From positions 62,001 to 126,000 of the forward strand of contig NW_017567015.1 of assembly GCF_001661265.1 (NCBI RefSeq): DNA of 64,000 nucleotides, given 5' to 3'. Under the pieces are notes generated by a model. It made no database searches. It worked only from the letters and a program-made list of their open reading frames with translations, and was not told where the DNA came from. The stretch is from Saitoella complicata NRRL Y-17804 (lineage: Eukaryota > Ascomycota > Saitoellomycetes > Saitoellales > Saitoellaceae). The position numbers were made by a program, and so were the translations under genes. Positions 10,846-21,095 of this stretch are shown one piece after another. Numbering within the stretch: the stretch's first letter is position 1; every line of letters begins with the position of its first letter.

Positions 10846-10920
10846 TTCTGGATCGGTTCGGTTTAGGGATATGGATTTCGGCGTTCACTTGCTATTTGAG
10901 ATATACGTATACATAGGATA

Positions 10921-11545
10921 TCACAGAGTCAACACCTTTGCCCTCACTGTGACAGCCTTCACGGTCTTGCCCATCTTGCTAGCAATCACACTCCACTTCT
11001 CCGTCTCGTACTTCCTAATTTCTTCTTTCAGACTGTGATCCTCTTCCTCGGTCCACACTGTCTTCTTCGCTTCGGCGGCCTTAAACCTTGCGTGAACAGT
11101 GCATGCGTTCATCTGGTATTCCTCGGCAATCGCGTTCCAAGGCGCACCTCCAGCCCTGAGCTCTGTGATGCGTTCCACGTCTTCCTCTGTCCATGCTGGA
11201 GCTTGGACTACTCCCTTCGGGCGACCTCTGCCACGTTTGGGAGACGGTGGTTCAGCTTCGTGTGAAACACTGACAACTGTCATAGCTGTCAGCTTGCCGA
11301 TCGGTTCTGACGAAAGGGTTTATACCCAGCTGCTCCTTCTTGATTCCGTTTGTACTGATAGGCTTGGGAGGGCGGCCGCGCTTTTTCGGAGCATCAACCT
11401 GCGGCGCTGGGTTCCGGAGCAGCGTGGGAACTATATTCTCGGCGAGGTAATGGTCCTTTTCGACAACATTGTTAGCCTATACCAGCTTCTGTATTCACAG
11501 ATCACGAGAAACCATCTTCAATGACAAGAAAACGTCTCTCAACGT
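10921..11545 (-). CDS. AT-hook and Myb/SANT-like DNA-binding protein
   Basis: The main exon (10921-11282) encodes an AT-hook (SPKRGRGRPKG), then two tryptophan-containing Myb/SANT-like segments (APAWTEEDVERITELRAGG and KTVWTEEEDHSLKEEIRKYE). Upstream, a second frame encodes another AT-hook (KKRGRPPKP). It joins the main exon through a 49-nt intron, GTATAA to a CTGACAG-type acceptor, about 11283-11331. The join is in phase and replaces the apparent ATG at 11283. A further short 5' exon near 11500-11545 is probable because the frame upstream meets a stop beside another CTAAC/AAG acceptor, but its donor is uncertain. Likely a nuclear DNA-binding regulator. The Mutator-like transposon starts about 240 bp upstream. 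Confidence 0.65.
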
Positions 11546-11789
11546 TGAATCGATGGAGTAGACGTCGACAATCGTGCGCAATTATGAGCAAGTCAGCGCT
11601 TGCGGGACTCGTGATTGCCAGATAAGCGGACGCGTGATGAAAAACAAGGTCCGGCCGCGGTTGATACCCGTCCTATTCTTCTTACGTTGCATAGCTAGAA
11701 AGAATATCTTTGCTTGAAAATTGTTTCTTCTTCCAGTTCACCCGACCGTGATTGTGAAGTTCTCATTCTTGCTCACATTTCAGGGTTTT

Positions 11790-11855
11790 GATCATTCCAC
11801 ACCCCTAAATCTTCAAACCACACCCCCGCGCGCCGAAAATTGAGGAGATCAGAGC
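11790..11855 (+). repeat. Left terminal inverted repeat of the MULE
   Basis: Begins GATCATTCCACACCCC and ends with GAGGAGATCAGAGC. Its reverse complement is found at 13684-13748. The outer 16 bp match perfectly, a 12-bp middle stretch is variable, and the inner 37-38 bp match except for one extra C. CCACACCCC occurs twice inside the repeat and may be a transposase recognition word (inference). Confidence 0.9.
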
Positions 11856-11902
11856 ATAACAACCACACAAAACAGCATTAAACTCAGCTGTAGGAGACAG
11901 AA

Positions 11903-13609
11903 ATGGATCCTCCACCTGATGCCTCTTTCCCTACCCTGGAAGAGCTCAAGAATTATGCCCAGGCCTGGGCCAAGCCCCGTGGCTATGCCATTTCAACTGA
12001 GCGATCCAAACCCGGCAAAGTATGGCTAAAATGTACCCGTGGCGGCGAGTATAGAAATCGCCATAATCTTGACCGCACTTCCCGTCAGCGCAAATCAAAC
12101 CACAAGGCCCAGGGCTGCCCTTTCAAGCTTGTTGGCAAGCTCTCTGGGATAACAGGAGATTGGGAGTTATCGACAAAGAACGGGGAGCACAACCATGAGC
12201 CCGTAATCGATCCCACGGCACTCCCCCAGCACAGGAAACTCACAGCCACCCAGATCAAAGACGTTGAGAGGATGACGAAGGCAGGTGCACTGCCTAGGAC
12301 TATTGCCGTGGCCCTACGCGAGGACCCGGAGGGCAACCCAGACTTTTTGCGCCGCAACATCTAGAACGCCAAGCGCGACCTTCGCGTCAAGAATCTTGCC
12401 GGGCGTACACCCATTGTTGCCTTGTTGGACAAACTCGAAGAAGAAGGCCTGCCTTTCCGGAAGAGGGTGGACAACGAAAATCGCATTACCAGCCTAATCT
12501 TCACCCACCCACAATCTGTCAGTTTCACGAAACGCTTTCGAAACGTCTTCGTCATGGATTGCACCTACAAAACCAACAAGTTTGAGATGCCCCTCCTTCA
12601 TATCGTCGGGATGACTTGTTGCAACACTTCGTTCACCTCAGCATTGTGCTTCCTCTCTAGGGAGACTCGGGAGGACTATGTCTGGGCAATGTGTATGTAC
12701 TCGGAGCTGATGGATTACTTTACACCTCTTGTCATCGTCACGGACCGCGAGCTTGCCCTTATGCATGCAAATGCTAAGGTATTCCCCACCGCCGCCAAAT
12801 TGTTATGTCGTTGGCACATTGAGAAGAATGTGGTGACGAACTGCAAAAGTGCATTCCGCACTAAGGAGGAATGGGATGGTTTCTTCAATACCATGCAGGA
12901 GCTCATGAAATCCTTGACGGAGGAGAAGTTCGAGGAGAATCTCGCTGATTTGATGCGTGATTACGAGAGGTATGAGACTGTTACTTCATACGTCGAGACC
13001 CTTCTCCCCTACAAGACTTACTTTGTCTCCGCCTGGGTTGACTGTGTCACTCACCTCGCATCGTCAGTCTCTTCCCGTGCTGAAGGTGCTCACAAGTGTC
13101 TCAAAGGTCACATTGGAGTCAGCACAGGCAATCTCTTGACCGTCGTGGATCATTCCCGAGCATTCATGGAGGAACAACACAAGGAGATAATAGGGAAGAT
13201 AGCCAACGAGAAGGTGAATATTCCACCGACTTTGGGCGCTTTCTTCGCCGATATCAAGTACAAGGTTTCGGGCTTCGCATTGGGGTTGATTGAGGAGCAG
13301 TACATTCTCGCACGTCGTTCGCTCGCCACCAATTTCACCCTTTCAACCTGCCGTAATTACCTGAAGAGGGTTTTCGGTTTACCCTGTGCGCATGCAATCA
13401 CTGAAGCATTGGCCGACGACCGGGTCTTGACAATGCACGACATACACAAGCACTGGCATCTTGTCCTCGACGAGAACTACATTGAGGCACCCACATTGGA
13501 CACAACTCAGGCTGGTGGAAACCTTCCCATGTGTGCTCCGGGGCATCAAAGGTTTTACGGGCCTCCTCCGGGCCCGCCTAGCAATTATTTTGGTCCATAT
13601 GGACCTTGA
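11903..13609 (+). pseudogene. MULE transposase, interrupted by one in-frame TAG
   Basis: One frame of 569 codons runs from the ATG at 11903 to the stop at 13609, broken only by TAG at 12362-12364. The family usually has Tyr here (Asn-Ile-Tyr-Asn-Ala), so a single TAC-to-TAG change explains it. N-terminal FAR1-type WRKY-like zinc-binding region (about residues 10-95), then the MULE DDE domain: FVMDCTYKTNKFEMPLLHI gives the first Asp, LVIVTDRELALMHA the second, and RAEGAHKCLKGH the Glu. A SWIM-like zinc motif, CRNYLKRVFGLPCAHAI, is near residue 485. Translation from the second part alone would lack the DNA-binding region. The copy is probably inactive unless the stop is read through. Confidence 0.88.
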
Positions 13610-13683
13610 TGGAAGCGTGGGAGCGTCAGGAATTTATTTGTGTACATATTGCTACTGTAAATAATTTTATTCATCTTGTTTCT

Positions 13684-13748
13684 GCTCTGATCTCCTCAAT
13701 TTTCGGCGCGCGGGGTGTGGTATGAAGAAACGGGGGTGTGGAATGATC
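13684..13748 (-). repeat. Right terminal inverted repeat of the MULE
   Basis: Reverse complement of the left repeat: it starts GCTCTGATCTCCTC and ends GGGGTGTGGAATGATC. It lies 75 bp after the transposase stop codon. Outside it, a short AGGACCCT mirrors AGGGTTTT on the left, hinting that the true repeat extends about 8 bp further out. Confidence 0.9.
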
Positions 13749-13756
13749 AGGACCCT

Positions 13757-14167
13757 AGCAGAAAAGGGACCGTCGGTTGCAAATTCTACGGTAATAAATA
13801 ATGTGTCCCGTTCAACCAATCAGTCAAACTGCAGCTGGTGGAAGGGCTTTCCGCCTTGTAACTTCCCTAAATGCCCAGCCAACAACGATATATGGTATGC
13901 AATATGATATGCGTAAAAAAACAATAATGATGATATACTCCTTCCCTTCTCTTCCCCCTTTGGTCGAATGAAGGGACAAACCTGCTCAATGCCGTATATG
14001 CACGTCGCATGCTCCTTCCTCTTGCTTCCTGCATTCTCTGTTCATACTTCTCACTGTCACGTCTTCCACCTCAAATATTTTTCTCAAATAAATCACGGAC
14101 AACCGACAACATTCATAACATAGACTCCTCTTCGTAACGTCCATATAGCTGTCCTGATATTCCCCTC
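13757..14167. other. Spacer between the MULE and the kinase gene
   Basis: About 410 bp of AT-richer sequence after the transposon's right end, presumably the 3' untranslated region of the minus-strand kinase gene. Nothing else is recognisable. Confidence 0.4.
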
Positions 14168-17100
14168 TTAAGGACTCGGCAACCCGCGTCCACCCCTCGT
14201 CTGATCACCCTGCTGAGCCCAATCGTGAGACTGATGACCGTTCGTGTAGGCCGACGGCGGAGTAGGCCAAATAGTAGCGCTCGCATCCGAAGCACGGTGC
14301 TTGTGCGAAGACGGCGGGTCATCGTTACGAAGAGCATCGGCAGCAGCGAGCAGCTCCTGCGTGAACTCATCATCCTCGGACGTAGGGATACCTGTGATAC
14401 CAAGACCGAGGTGGGGAGGACCCAGCTTACGCCCCACGAAACCAGTGACTTTGCCAAATGCGGGTTGACCGTGAGCTGGGGCGGGGTATGTCTGCTGACG
14501 ATCGAGAGGAGAAGGACGCTGAGGTTTTTTGTGACCAGGCGTGTGCCCGCCTTCCGAGTAGGTCTGAGCCCTAGGGGCACTACCCGGCGTCATCTCCAAC
14601 GCCAACGCTTGCTTCACGTTCATGATCGCGCGGTCAAGCCCATTCCCGCCCTGTTGTTGGACAGCATCATACAAGCTCGCCCTGTTGCCCGGAGCCGGAC
14701 TTCCAGCACCCACATCACCAGGCGGCTGGTTTGCGTTCCCACTTCCCCAAACCCACGGCGCACAACCCTGACTCTTCTGCGAGTCTCCAATCACAACACT
14801 CCTATGCCTGTAATCCACATTGCCCGAGGCATAACCGGGAGACTGACTCCCACTCGTGGTCCTACTCCCGATCTTCCTCGCCTTCTTGCGGAGATGGGAT
14901 AAAAAACCAGCGGCACTACCACCAGAAGAAGCAGTCGGCGAACCAACAGACTCAAGATCAGAATAGTCGTTCGCAGCAGGAGAGAGTGCGCGAGAGACCT
15001 TGCGTCCCGCAGCAATCATAGGCGAACGCATCTCATGATTAGCAGCACGCCCATTGTCCTTGTTCAAGAGATACTGCAAATCACTTGAACGACGAACAGA
15101 AAGCGGGCTCGGTTGCTCAATTCGTCCATTTCCCTGATACTCCCTCTCTTTCTCCCTCATCGCCTGACGAGCATAATGAGAACCCTGAACAGGGGGCGGC
15201 GTCATCGTTGGTTCGGAAGAGAGCGTCTTGGAGGACGACGAACCCTGCGTACGATACGAAGCATACGACACCTGCTTCTGATGTTGCTGCTGGAGATAAA
15301 GCTGCTGTGAATGCAAATATCGCTGATGTTGCTCCGCTTCGAGACGCTTCTGCTCCAGCTGCATCTGATGCGTCCTTCCATGACCGACCGGGGATCCACT
15401 AGCAGCATTCCCATCGTTCCGAACCCTAGAGTTGTTCAACGCCTGACTCAACGTCTGCGTATGACCCTGCTTCGAAGGCGCCGCCATCTTCTGCCCATGC
15501 CAACTCGTCCTCCTTCCGTCCCTCTCAGCAGCGAGAACATTAGGTCCCTGCGTACTCGCACTCTTCTGCATCGCCGCGGCGGCGGCGGCAGCAGCAGCAG
15601 CTGTCGCGGATGACTTCGACTCCTTTCTGCCCGCGGTGTTCGTACTCGCCGAGGAAGCAGGCGCCGGGGTACCACGACCAGGCGTCTCACCCCCCTTATT
15701 CCCCTTCGACCGCGAGAAAAGACCCCACCTAGGCGGTGGCGAGCGCGGAGACGCACTGAGCTCACCCTGGACTTTACTCTTCGTCTGGATGGCGACGACA
15801 GGACTTGCCTTCGTCCTCGTCTTCGTCATCCCATTCACAAACACATCCTGAATCTTCTCTCCAGCACCGGCGCCAGCGCCCGCAGATGAGCCAGGCTGAA
15901 CAAGCGGCGGCGTAACCGGAACCCCGAACTTCTTCCGTTCCTCGACACTCATCCTCCCCCCTGCCCCCCCAAAGAACCCACACTCCAAAATCTCCTGACT
16001 CGTCCACCTCTCGTATGGCTCCCACATCAAACACATCCTCACCATCTCCGCCAACGCCTCATCCCAGGGTGCCGGGACCACACTCCTCATCTCCATCGGC
16101 GCAATCTTCGGAAATGAGAATCCGAGCTTAGCGGCGAGTGCGGCACCATCTTTCCAGGTTCCGCCACCGACCGGGTGTTGGGCGCGGTCGAGCCAGGTGC
16201 CTGGGGTGCCGACGACTTCGCATACGCGCCAGACCTGGTCTACTTCGTTTGCGCCGGGGAAGAGGGGGCGGAGCATAGCCAGCTCCACGGCCATCGCGCC
16301 GAAAGCCCAGATATCGACGGGAGCAGAATAGGTCGGAGCACGGAGTAGAACCTCGGGAGCGCGGTACCAGCGGGTTGAGACGTATGTGGTGTAGGGCGGG
16401 GTAGCCTTAATCTCACGCGCGAGACCAAAATCAGCGACTTTGATCGTATACTGACAACTAGCCGCCGCCTGCATCACCCCATCGAACCTCCCATGTCCCG
16501 CCATAGAGCTCACATGACTCGAACTACTCCCAAGCGGCGTCCTCAACGGCGTAACCGGCACCTCCGTAACCAAGATATTCTCCGGCTTCACGTCACGATG
16601 AAAGAGTCCTTGTAGATGAATATGCCACAATGCACTAATACATTGTGCCAAGATCCCTTTGACGACGGATTCTTTGAAGGGACGGCCTTCGCGGGATTTC
16701 ATGAGTTGGTAGAGATTTCCGTCCATGCCTTCCATGACGATGTGGAGTTTGTGGGTAGACTGGTCGAGGAAGATATCGAGGATATGGACGATGTGGGGGT
16801 GGCGAGGAATTGTACGGAGGGCTTGGACTTCGCGGAGGGCGAGGCATTCGGTGAAGTTGGTATAGGTTTTCTTCATGGATTTAATTGCCACCTGTAAACC
16901 ACTCATTAGCATTTAGCCGTGTAAACACTGGAGATGAGCGACTGACCATTTTCTTCTCCCTGACTCCCTTCACGCTCGCCAGTACCACCGTCCCGAAACT
17001 CCCGTCTCCGAGTTGCTTGATGACATCGTACTTTGCTGCGAGGGTGCCGTCAGCCGAGCTCAGGTTGGTTGGGATAGGTGGGGTAGCGACGTTTGGAACG

Positions 17101-17432
17101 TTTGGCATGATGTTGATGTTGGGATGGGTGTAGATGTGATTTTGAGGAGTGCGGTATTGAAGCTTCGAGGCCGTGGTCATATAACCAGGCAATGTATGCT
17201 GGTGTTCCTCTCCGTAAACGCTGTTTGCGTTCGTGAGGCGACTTCTGGTAAACTCGCTTGGCTGACTTGGTTGGCTTGTTATACGAGAAGCGAACTGATG
17301 CACTCCTGATACTGGTTCTCCTTTCCGATTGTCCTGACCCCCAGATGTCAGGAGTGGATTGGCGTTGTCGTACAACGTCAGATGCCCGTACTTCAGATTT
17401 TGTTGACCTTGCTCGTGACTGGCACAGTGCAC
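14168..17432 (-). CDS. IME2/MAK/RCK-type serine/threonine protein kinase
   Basis: Two exons: 16947-17432 and 14168-16891. The 55-nt intron (GTCAGT to TTTACAG, with CTAAT) joins KKM to VAIKSMKK in phase, restoring the VAIK lysine. The start could instead be the ATG at 17108 (MPNVPNVATPP). Kinase features are the glycine loop LGDGSFGTVVLASV, the catalytic HRDVKPEN, DFGLARE, and the activation loop PPYTTYVSTRWYRAPE, whose T-T-Y is the dual-phosphorylated TxY of the MAK/ICK/IME2 group. After about residue 480 comes a long disordered tail rich in Ser, Gln and Ala, including an alanine run. Relatives control meiosis entry (yeast IME2) or morphogenesis and mating (Ustilago Crk1). Confidence 0.88.
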
Positions 17433-18315
17433 GCAATATAACGTCTTTGGGCGAATGTACGAGAGTGAGACCGGATGATAGAGATGGGCTCAAATGCTCC
17501 CAAATATCTCTGCGGGAATACCGGACGGACTCTTCTGTATCCTCGACTCCAGTACTGGATTGCCGTCACTTGACTCTGTCCTTTCCTCCTTCGTTGACCT
17601 TCCGGAGGTTGTGTGCCGGCACGGTTCCGCCTTCACCTTCTTTCGTTGCCAGTGCAATCTGCAAGTGACCAACCTTATTCACGGGCTGGATCACAAAACG
17701 GCACTCAGACCTCGACGTTAGAGAAGGAGGGAGGGGTATTGTGAGTAGAGGGGGGCGGTTGAAGGACCCCTGCAAGGGTATGACCGAGGGGTCCGAGCGA
17801 GGTGTAATTACGTGCATGAGCCGGTTTGTTCAAGCGCTGCCGAGCCCGTGACCGGGCCATCCCGCAAGGACGGTGGTTCCATGGCCGGAGTGGAAAGGAG
17901 GTCGTGCAATGTCGATGTTGACAGGGGTTGCGGTTGAATTACAGTAGCCGCCACGAGATGTACCCCCCCCTCCCGCGTGCGACGATGCAAAGCTTATCGA
18001 TAAGGGAAACGCTACACTACCCCAAAGGACCCTCCTACGTGGCCAGCAGACACTCCCAGCTTCATCTTCACCAGACCACTTTCCAAACGTGGATGGGGTC
18101 GTCCCATGTTTCCCATGTTCCCCGGCAGCGTTGGCCCGCCCCAACCTCGAGCCGTGCTCCGCGACATCGTGCATTTAGCCCATGCATGTGCACTAAGGAA
18201 CTTCGGGATGTAATGGCAACCCCTGCTTCGTGACCAAAGACGAGGAGGGCGACCACCGGGTCAACAGACAAAAGGTGTAGTATGCATTCAATTGGTATTC
18301 CCATCTGTTCCTCCC
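17433..18315. other. Long intergenic region upstream of the kinase gene
   Basis: About 880 bp between the kinase start and the stop of the proteasome alpha2 gene, both on the minus strand. It should hold the kinase promoter and leader plus the proteasome 3' region. Short open frames on both strands show no domain or codon pattern that I trust, and no RNA gene is visible. Confidence 0.4.
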
Positions 18316-19134
18316 CTAGATCTGGTCCAGGTAATCCCTAACCTCCTCCTTACTCAACTTATTCCACTTCGGCCCCTTCTTCCCCTCCCACCCAACAATC
18401 GTCAACCCCTCCCCATTCAACCCAGCATCATCCCTCACAACCCCAACCTCAACAGTCTCCTCCGTCATCTCCCCCTCAAACCCCTCCTTAAGCGTCATGA
18501 GCGCCATATAAATCGCATCCTCAATCTCCAAGTTCTCCGTATACCTCTTCTCCAAAAACGTCTTTGCAGAGGTCGACCCCTTTCCGATCGCCGTAGCTTT
18601 CCAGGGGAAGTATGAGCCAGAGGGATCGATCTGGTACAACGCCGGTCCCTGATTCTCGTCGTGGCCCGCGACGAGGAGGGAAACGCCAAATGGACGGACA
18701 CCACCACTTTGTGTCGCGCCTTGCATCGTTGACGCGATATCCTGGACGAGCATCCGCGTGGGTGGGTACTCGCCGTAGATATTCTTGTACTGGTGCGCCT
18801 GTTTCCGGGCCTTATCGACGAGGATGCGGAAATCGGGGCCCATGCCTGAGTAGACAATGCCGATATCGGGGGTGATCCGGGTGATTTTCTCGAGGGTTTG
18901 GGATTCGATGAGAGGGGAGGTAGTCTTTTTCTCGGTTGCGATGACGATGCCGTTGGTTGCTGCGGGATGGGAGTTTAGTCATGGGTATGGTAGAGAGCGA
19001 GGGGAGAGGAGAGAAGCACCTTTGATACCGAGAGATGTGACACCAGCGTTCACAGCCGCCAGTGCATGGTCAATCTGCCCGAGCTTACCGCTTGGCGAGA
19101 AGGTAGTAAGGGAGAAGCTGTAGCGGTCCGACAT
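18316..19134 (-). CDS. PRE8: 20S proteasome subunit alpha type-2
   Basis: Two exons, 19020-19134 and 18316-18959, split by a 60-nt intron (GTGCTT to CCCGCAG with CTAAAC), give 252 residues, the normal length for this subunit. It starts [20 protein letters not shown], the alpha-subunit N-terminal signature that gates the core particle, then [19 protein letters not shown] and [28 protein letters not shown] and the [10 protein letters not shown] segment are characteristic of alpha2 (yeast PRE8, human PSMA2). Part of the outer ring of the 20S core; alpha subunits are non-catalytic. Confidence 0.95.
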
Positions 19135-19459
19135 CGGCGTCTATAGAGATTGAATGCGGTGGAATGGACTGCTGCTGGTACGTTTTGGATGTCAATTGAT
19201 CGTCGTTCGCCTTTGTACAGCCTTTTGCTTATCGTGCTCGTTGCTCTGCTTACTCGGTGCTCGATGGTGTGGAGTCCGCGCGTACGACGTCGATTGTCGA
19301 CGTCAACTCAGACCAGGTGACTGCCAGGGGTCAATTACGGAAGAAATCCCAACGTCAAACATTTAGCTAGGTGAATGTTTATATATAATCGTCAATATAC
19401 GCGCGATCACCAGTAACTGTCTTGTCCGTGCTTACGGTATACCGTATCGTGCAGGTTCT
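19135..19459. other. Promoter and spacer between the alpha2 and GTPase genes
   Basis: About 325 bp separating two minus-strand genes: the promoter of the proteasome gene and the 3' end of the EngB-type GTPase gene. No feature beyond that can be supported. Confidence 0.35.
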
Positions 19460-20853
19460 CTAACTCCTCCTTTTCATACCAGGTCGTCTTCTGCCACCGG
19501 TCCGTACTGTCGGCTCAGGAGATGAGTTTTCACCACTCGACTCATCAAGCACTGCTTCTCGAACCTCCCGCTCCGGAGACACCTCCTCCTTGCTCACCGC
19601 TTCCTCCATAACAGCAGCCGAAGCTTCGTCCCGCTTCCTCTTCGCAGCCATCGCCTTTGCAACTATCCTATCCTCACCCACCGTCTCCTGCAAGCCAGCG
19701 GCCGCAGCCGCCTCACGTTCCTTCTTCGCAGCCTTCCCAGCCTCGATCACCTTCTCCAATGCCTCCCGCTCCGCAAATTTCTTCTCCTCCCACGCCTCCA
19801 AGTCCTCCTCTTTCGTCACAAACTCCATCGCATCAGTCTTCTCCTGGAACTTCTCCTTCGCACCCTCGAAACTTGCCAACACCTTCTTCAAGCTGACTTT
19901 TTCCTGTTTCAACCCGCATGCGTTCAGGATGGACCATCGTAGGTTGCTGACGCCTGGCATTCCTTTTTCTAGGGTGCTCGTAGCGATGATTTCCTCGTAC
20001 CCACTGGCGCCGGATTCTTCGACTAGTTTTTGAGCTTCGTCGAGTCTTTTTTGTAATGCCTCTGGACCGCATTTTTTGTCGCATTTTGTTAGCACGACTT
20101 GGAAGGGAATTCCATTGTCTCCGAGCACTTTGGCGAACATGTAATCGATTTCCTTTGGCCCATGTTGGCCATTGACCAGGAGGAATGCTCTCCTGAATCT
20201 GTGATGTCCATTAGATATTGTGCAGGACAGACAAATTGCGAGACTTACTGCGGTCGCTCAGTCATGTACTTTAAGACCATTTCCCCCCATTCTCCTCTCG
20301 ACTTGAATCCATATCCAGGAGCATCAACCAAAAGCAATTCCGCAGGTCTATTTAGTCTTGAAATACCACCCACGGCGAAAGCGTTTAGGATTTTCGTATG
20401 GCCTGGCTTGTTCGACGTTCTCGAGATAGGATTTCTCATTCGGTTCAAGAGTGCGTTGATGAGTGATGATTTCTGCGGATATCGTCAGACCAGCGCTTGA
20501 GCAGGGATTAAGAAGGAAACAGCGTACACCAACATTACCTGGAACACGATGTTAGTCATGGGCCAGAAACCAACCACTGACACCGCTTACTTCGTCCGAG
20601 GAACAGCACCTTTCATCGATTCACATCAGCATCTTCCAGCCATTTGAATTCAACACGCAGCACTCACCTCTGGTAACTGTGTCTTCTTGACCGGCGGTAT
20701 TTGCTCCAACTGAGAAGCCGACCATCTCAGCTCTGTAGGTTTGAAGAACACCTTGTCCGAATTGTTTAATTGCGTGGTAGTGGGTGGCTGGATGATCGGA
20801 CTCCAACGACGGATTTGCGCCAACGGCTTGGAATTTTTCGGGACTGCCGACAT
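19460..20853 (-). CDS. EngB/YihA-type GTPase, probably mitochondrial (MRX8-like)
   Basis: Five exons reconstructed from splice signals: 20668-20853, 20591-20609 (19 nt), 20528-20538 (11 nt), 20249-20472 and 19460-20198, giving 392 residues in phase. The P-loop GRSNVGKSSLINALLNR is assembled across three introns. Further G motifs: SRTSNKPGHT (switch I/G2), DAPGYGF (G3) and TKCDK (G4). The C-terminal third is a Lys/Glu/Ala-rich helical extension absent from bacterial EngB. Bacterial EngB assists large ribosomal subunit assembly; yeast MRX8 (YDR336W) is the mitochondrial relative. The start at 20853 (MSAVPKNSKPL) is not certain; the N-terminus is weakly basic. Confidence 0.87.
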
Positions 20854-21095
20854 CGTGAACGGGATGAACAGGACGCTCTTGAGGTAATGAAGACAGGCCG
20901 AGGGGGAGGTGGTAGTAGGACAGTTCGAGGATTTCCAAATCGATAGCCCTTACAGAATTCCCAAAGCGGGCAAAATGTGCAGATGCGCCTGTCTACGTTA
21001 CACCCTTGCAACGTCGCAATCCTGTTTTTCAATTCAGCAGATTATTCCTTGATGGGGGAAACATGAAAGGTTTCGTCTTGCTCTGAGGCTCTGCG

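Larger units (their letters stand above)
11782..13756 (+). mobile_element. Mutator-like (MULE) DNA transposon with terminal inverted repeats
   Basis: A complete-looking element of about 1.98 kb. Both ends carry near-identical inverted repeats (65-66 bp core, plus a partly matching AGGGT outer end), and between them lies one transposase frame. The 3' repeat ends about 410 bp beyond the end of the neighbouring kinase gene. I could not find a clear 8-11-bp target-site duplication. The repeats differ mainly in a 12-bp internal stretch and one C, so the copy seems fairly young. It sits between two minus-strand genes, upstream of the AT-hook/Myb gene. Confidence 0.88.

Noticed and set aside
11773-13766. 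Target-site duplication of the MULE
   Set aside because: Neither 8-11-bp window flanking the possible ends gives a direct repeat; the visible similarity is inverted and more likely part of the terminal repeat.
17494-18300. Small open frames in the long gap between the kinase and proteasome genes
   Set aside because: All are about 140 codons or fewer, on both strands, with no recognisable motif or splice-consistent extension.
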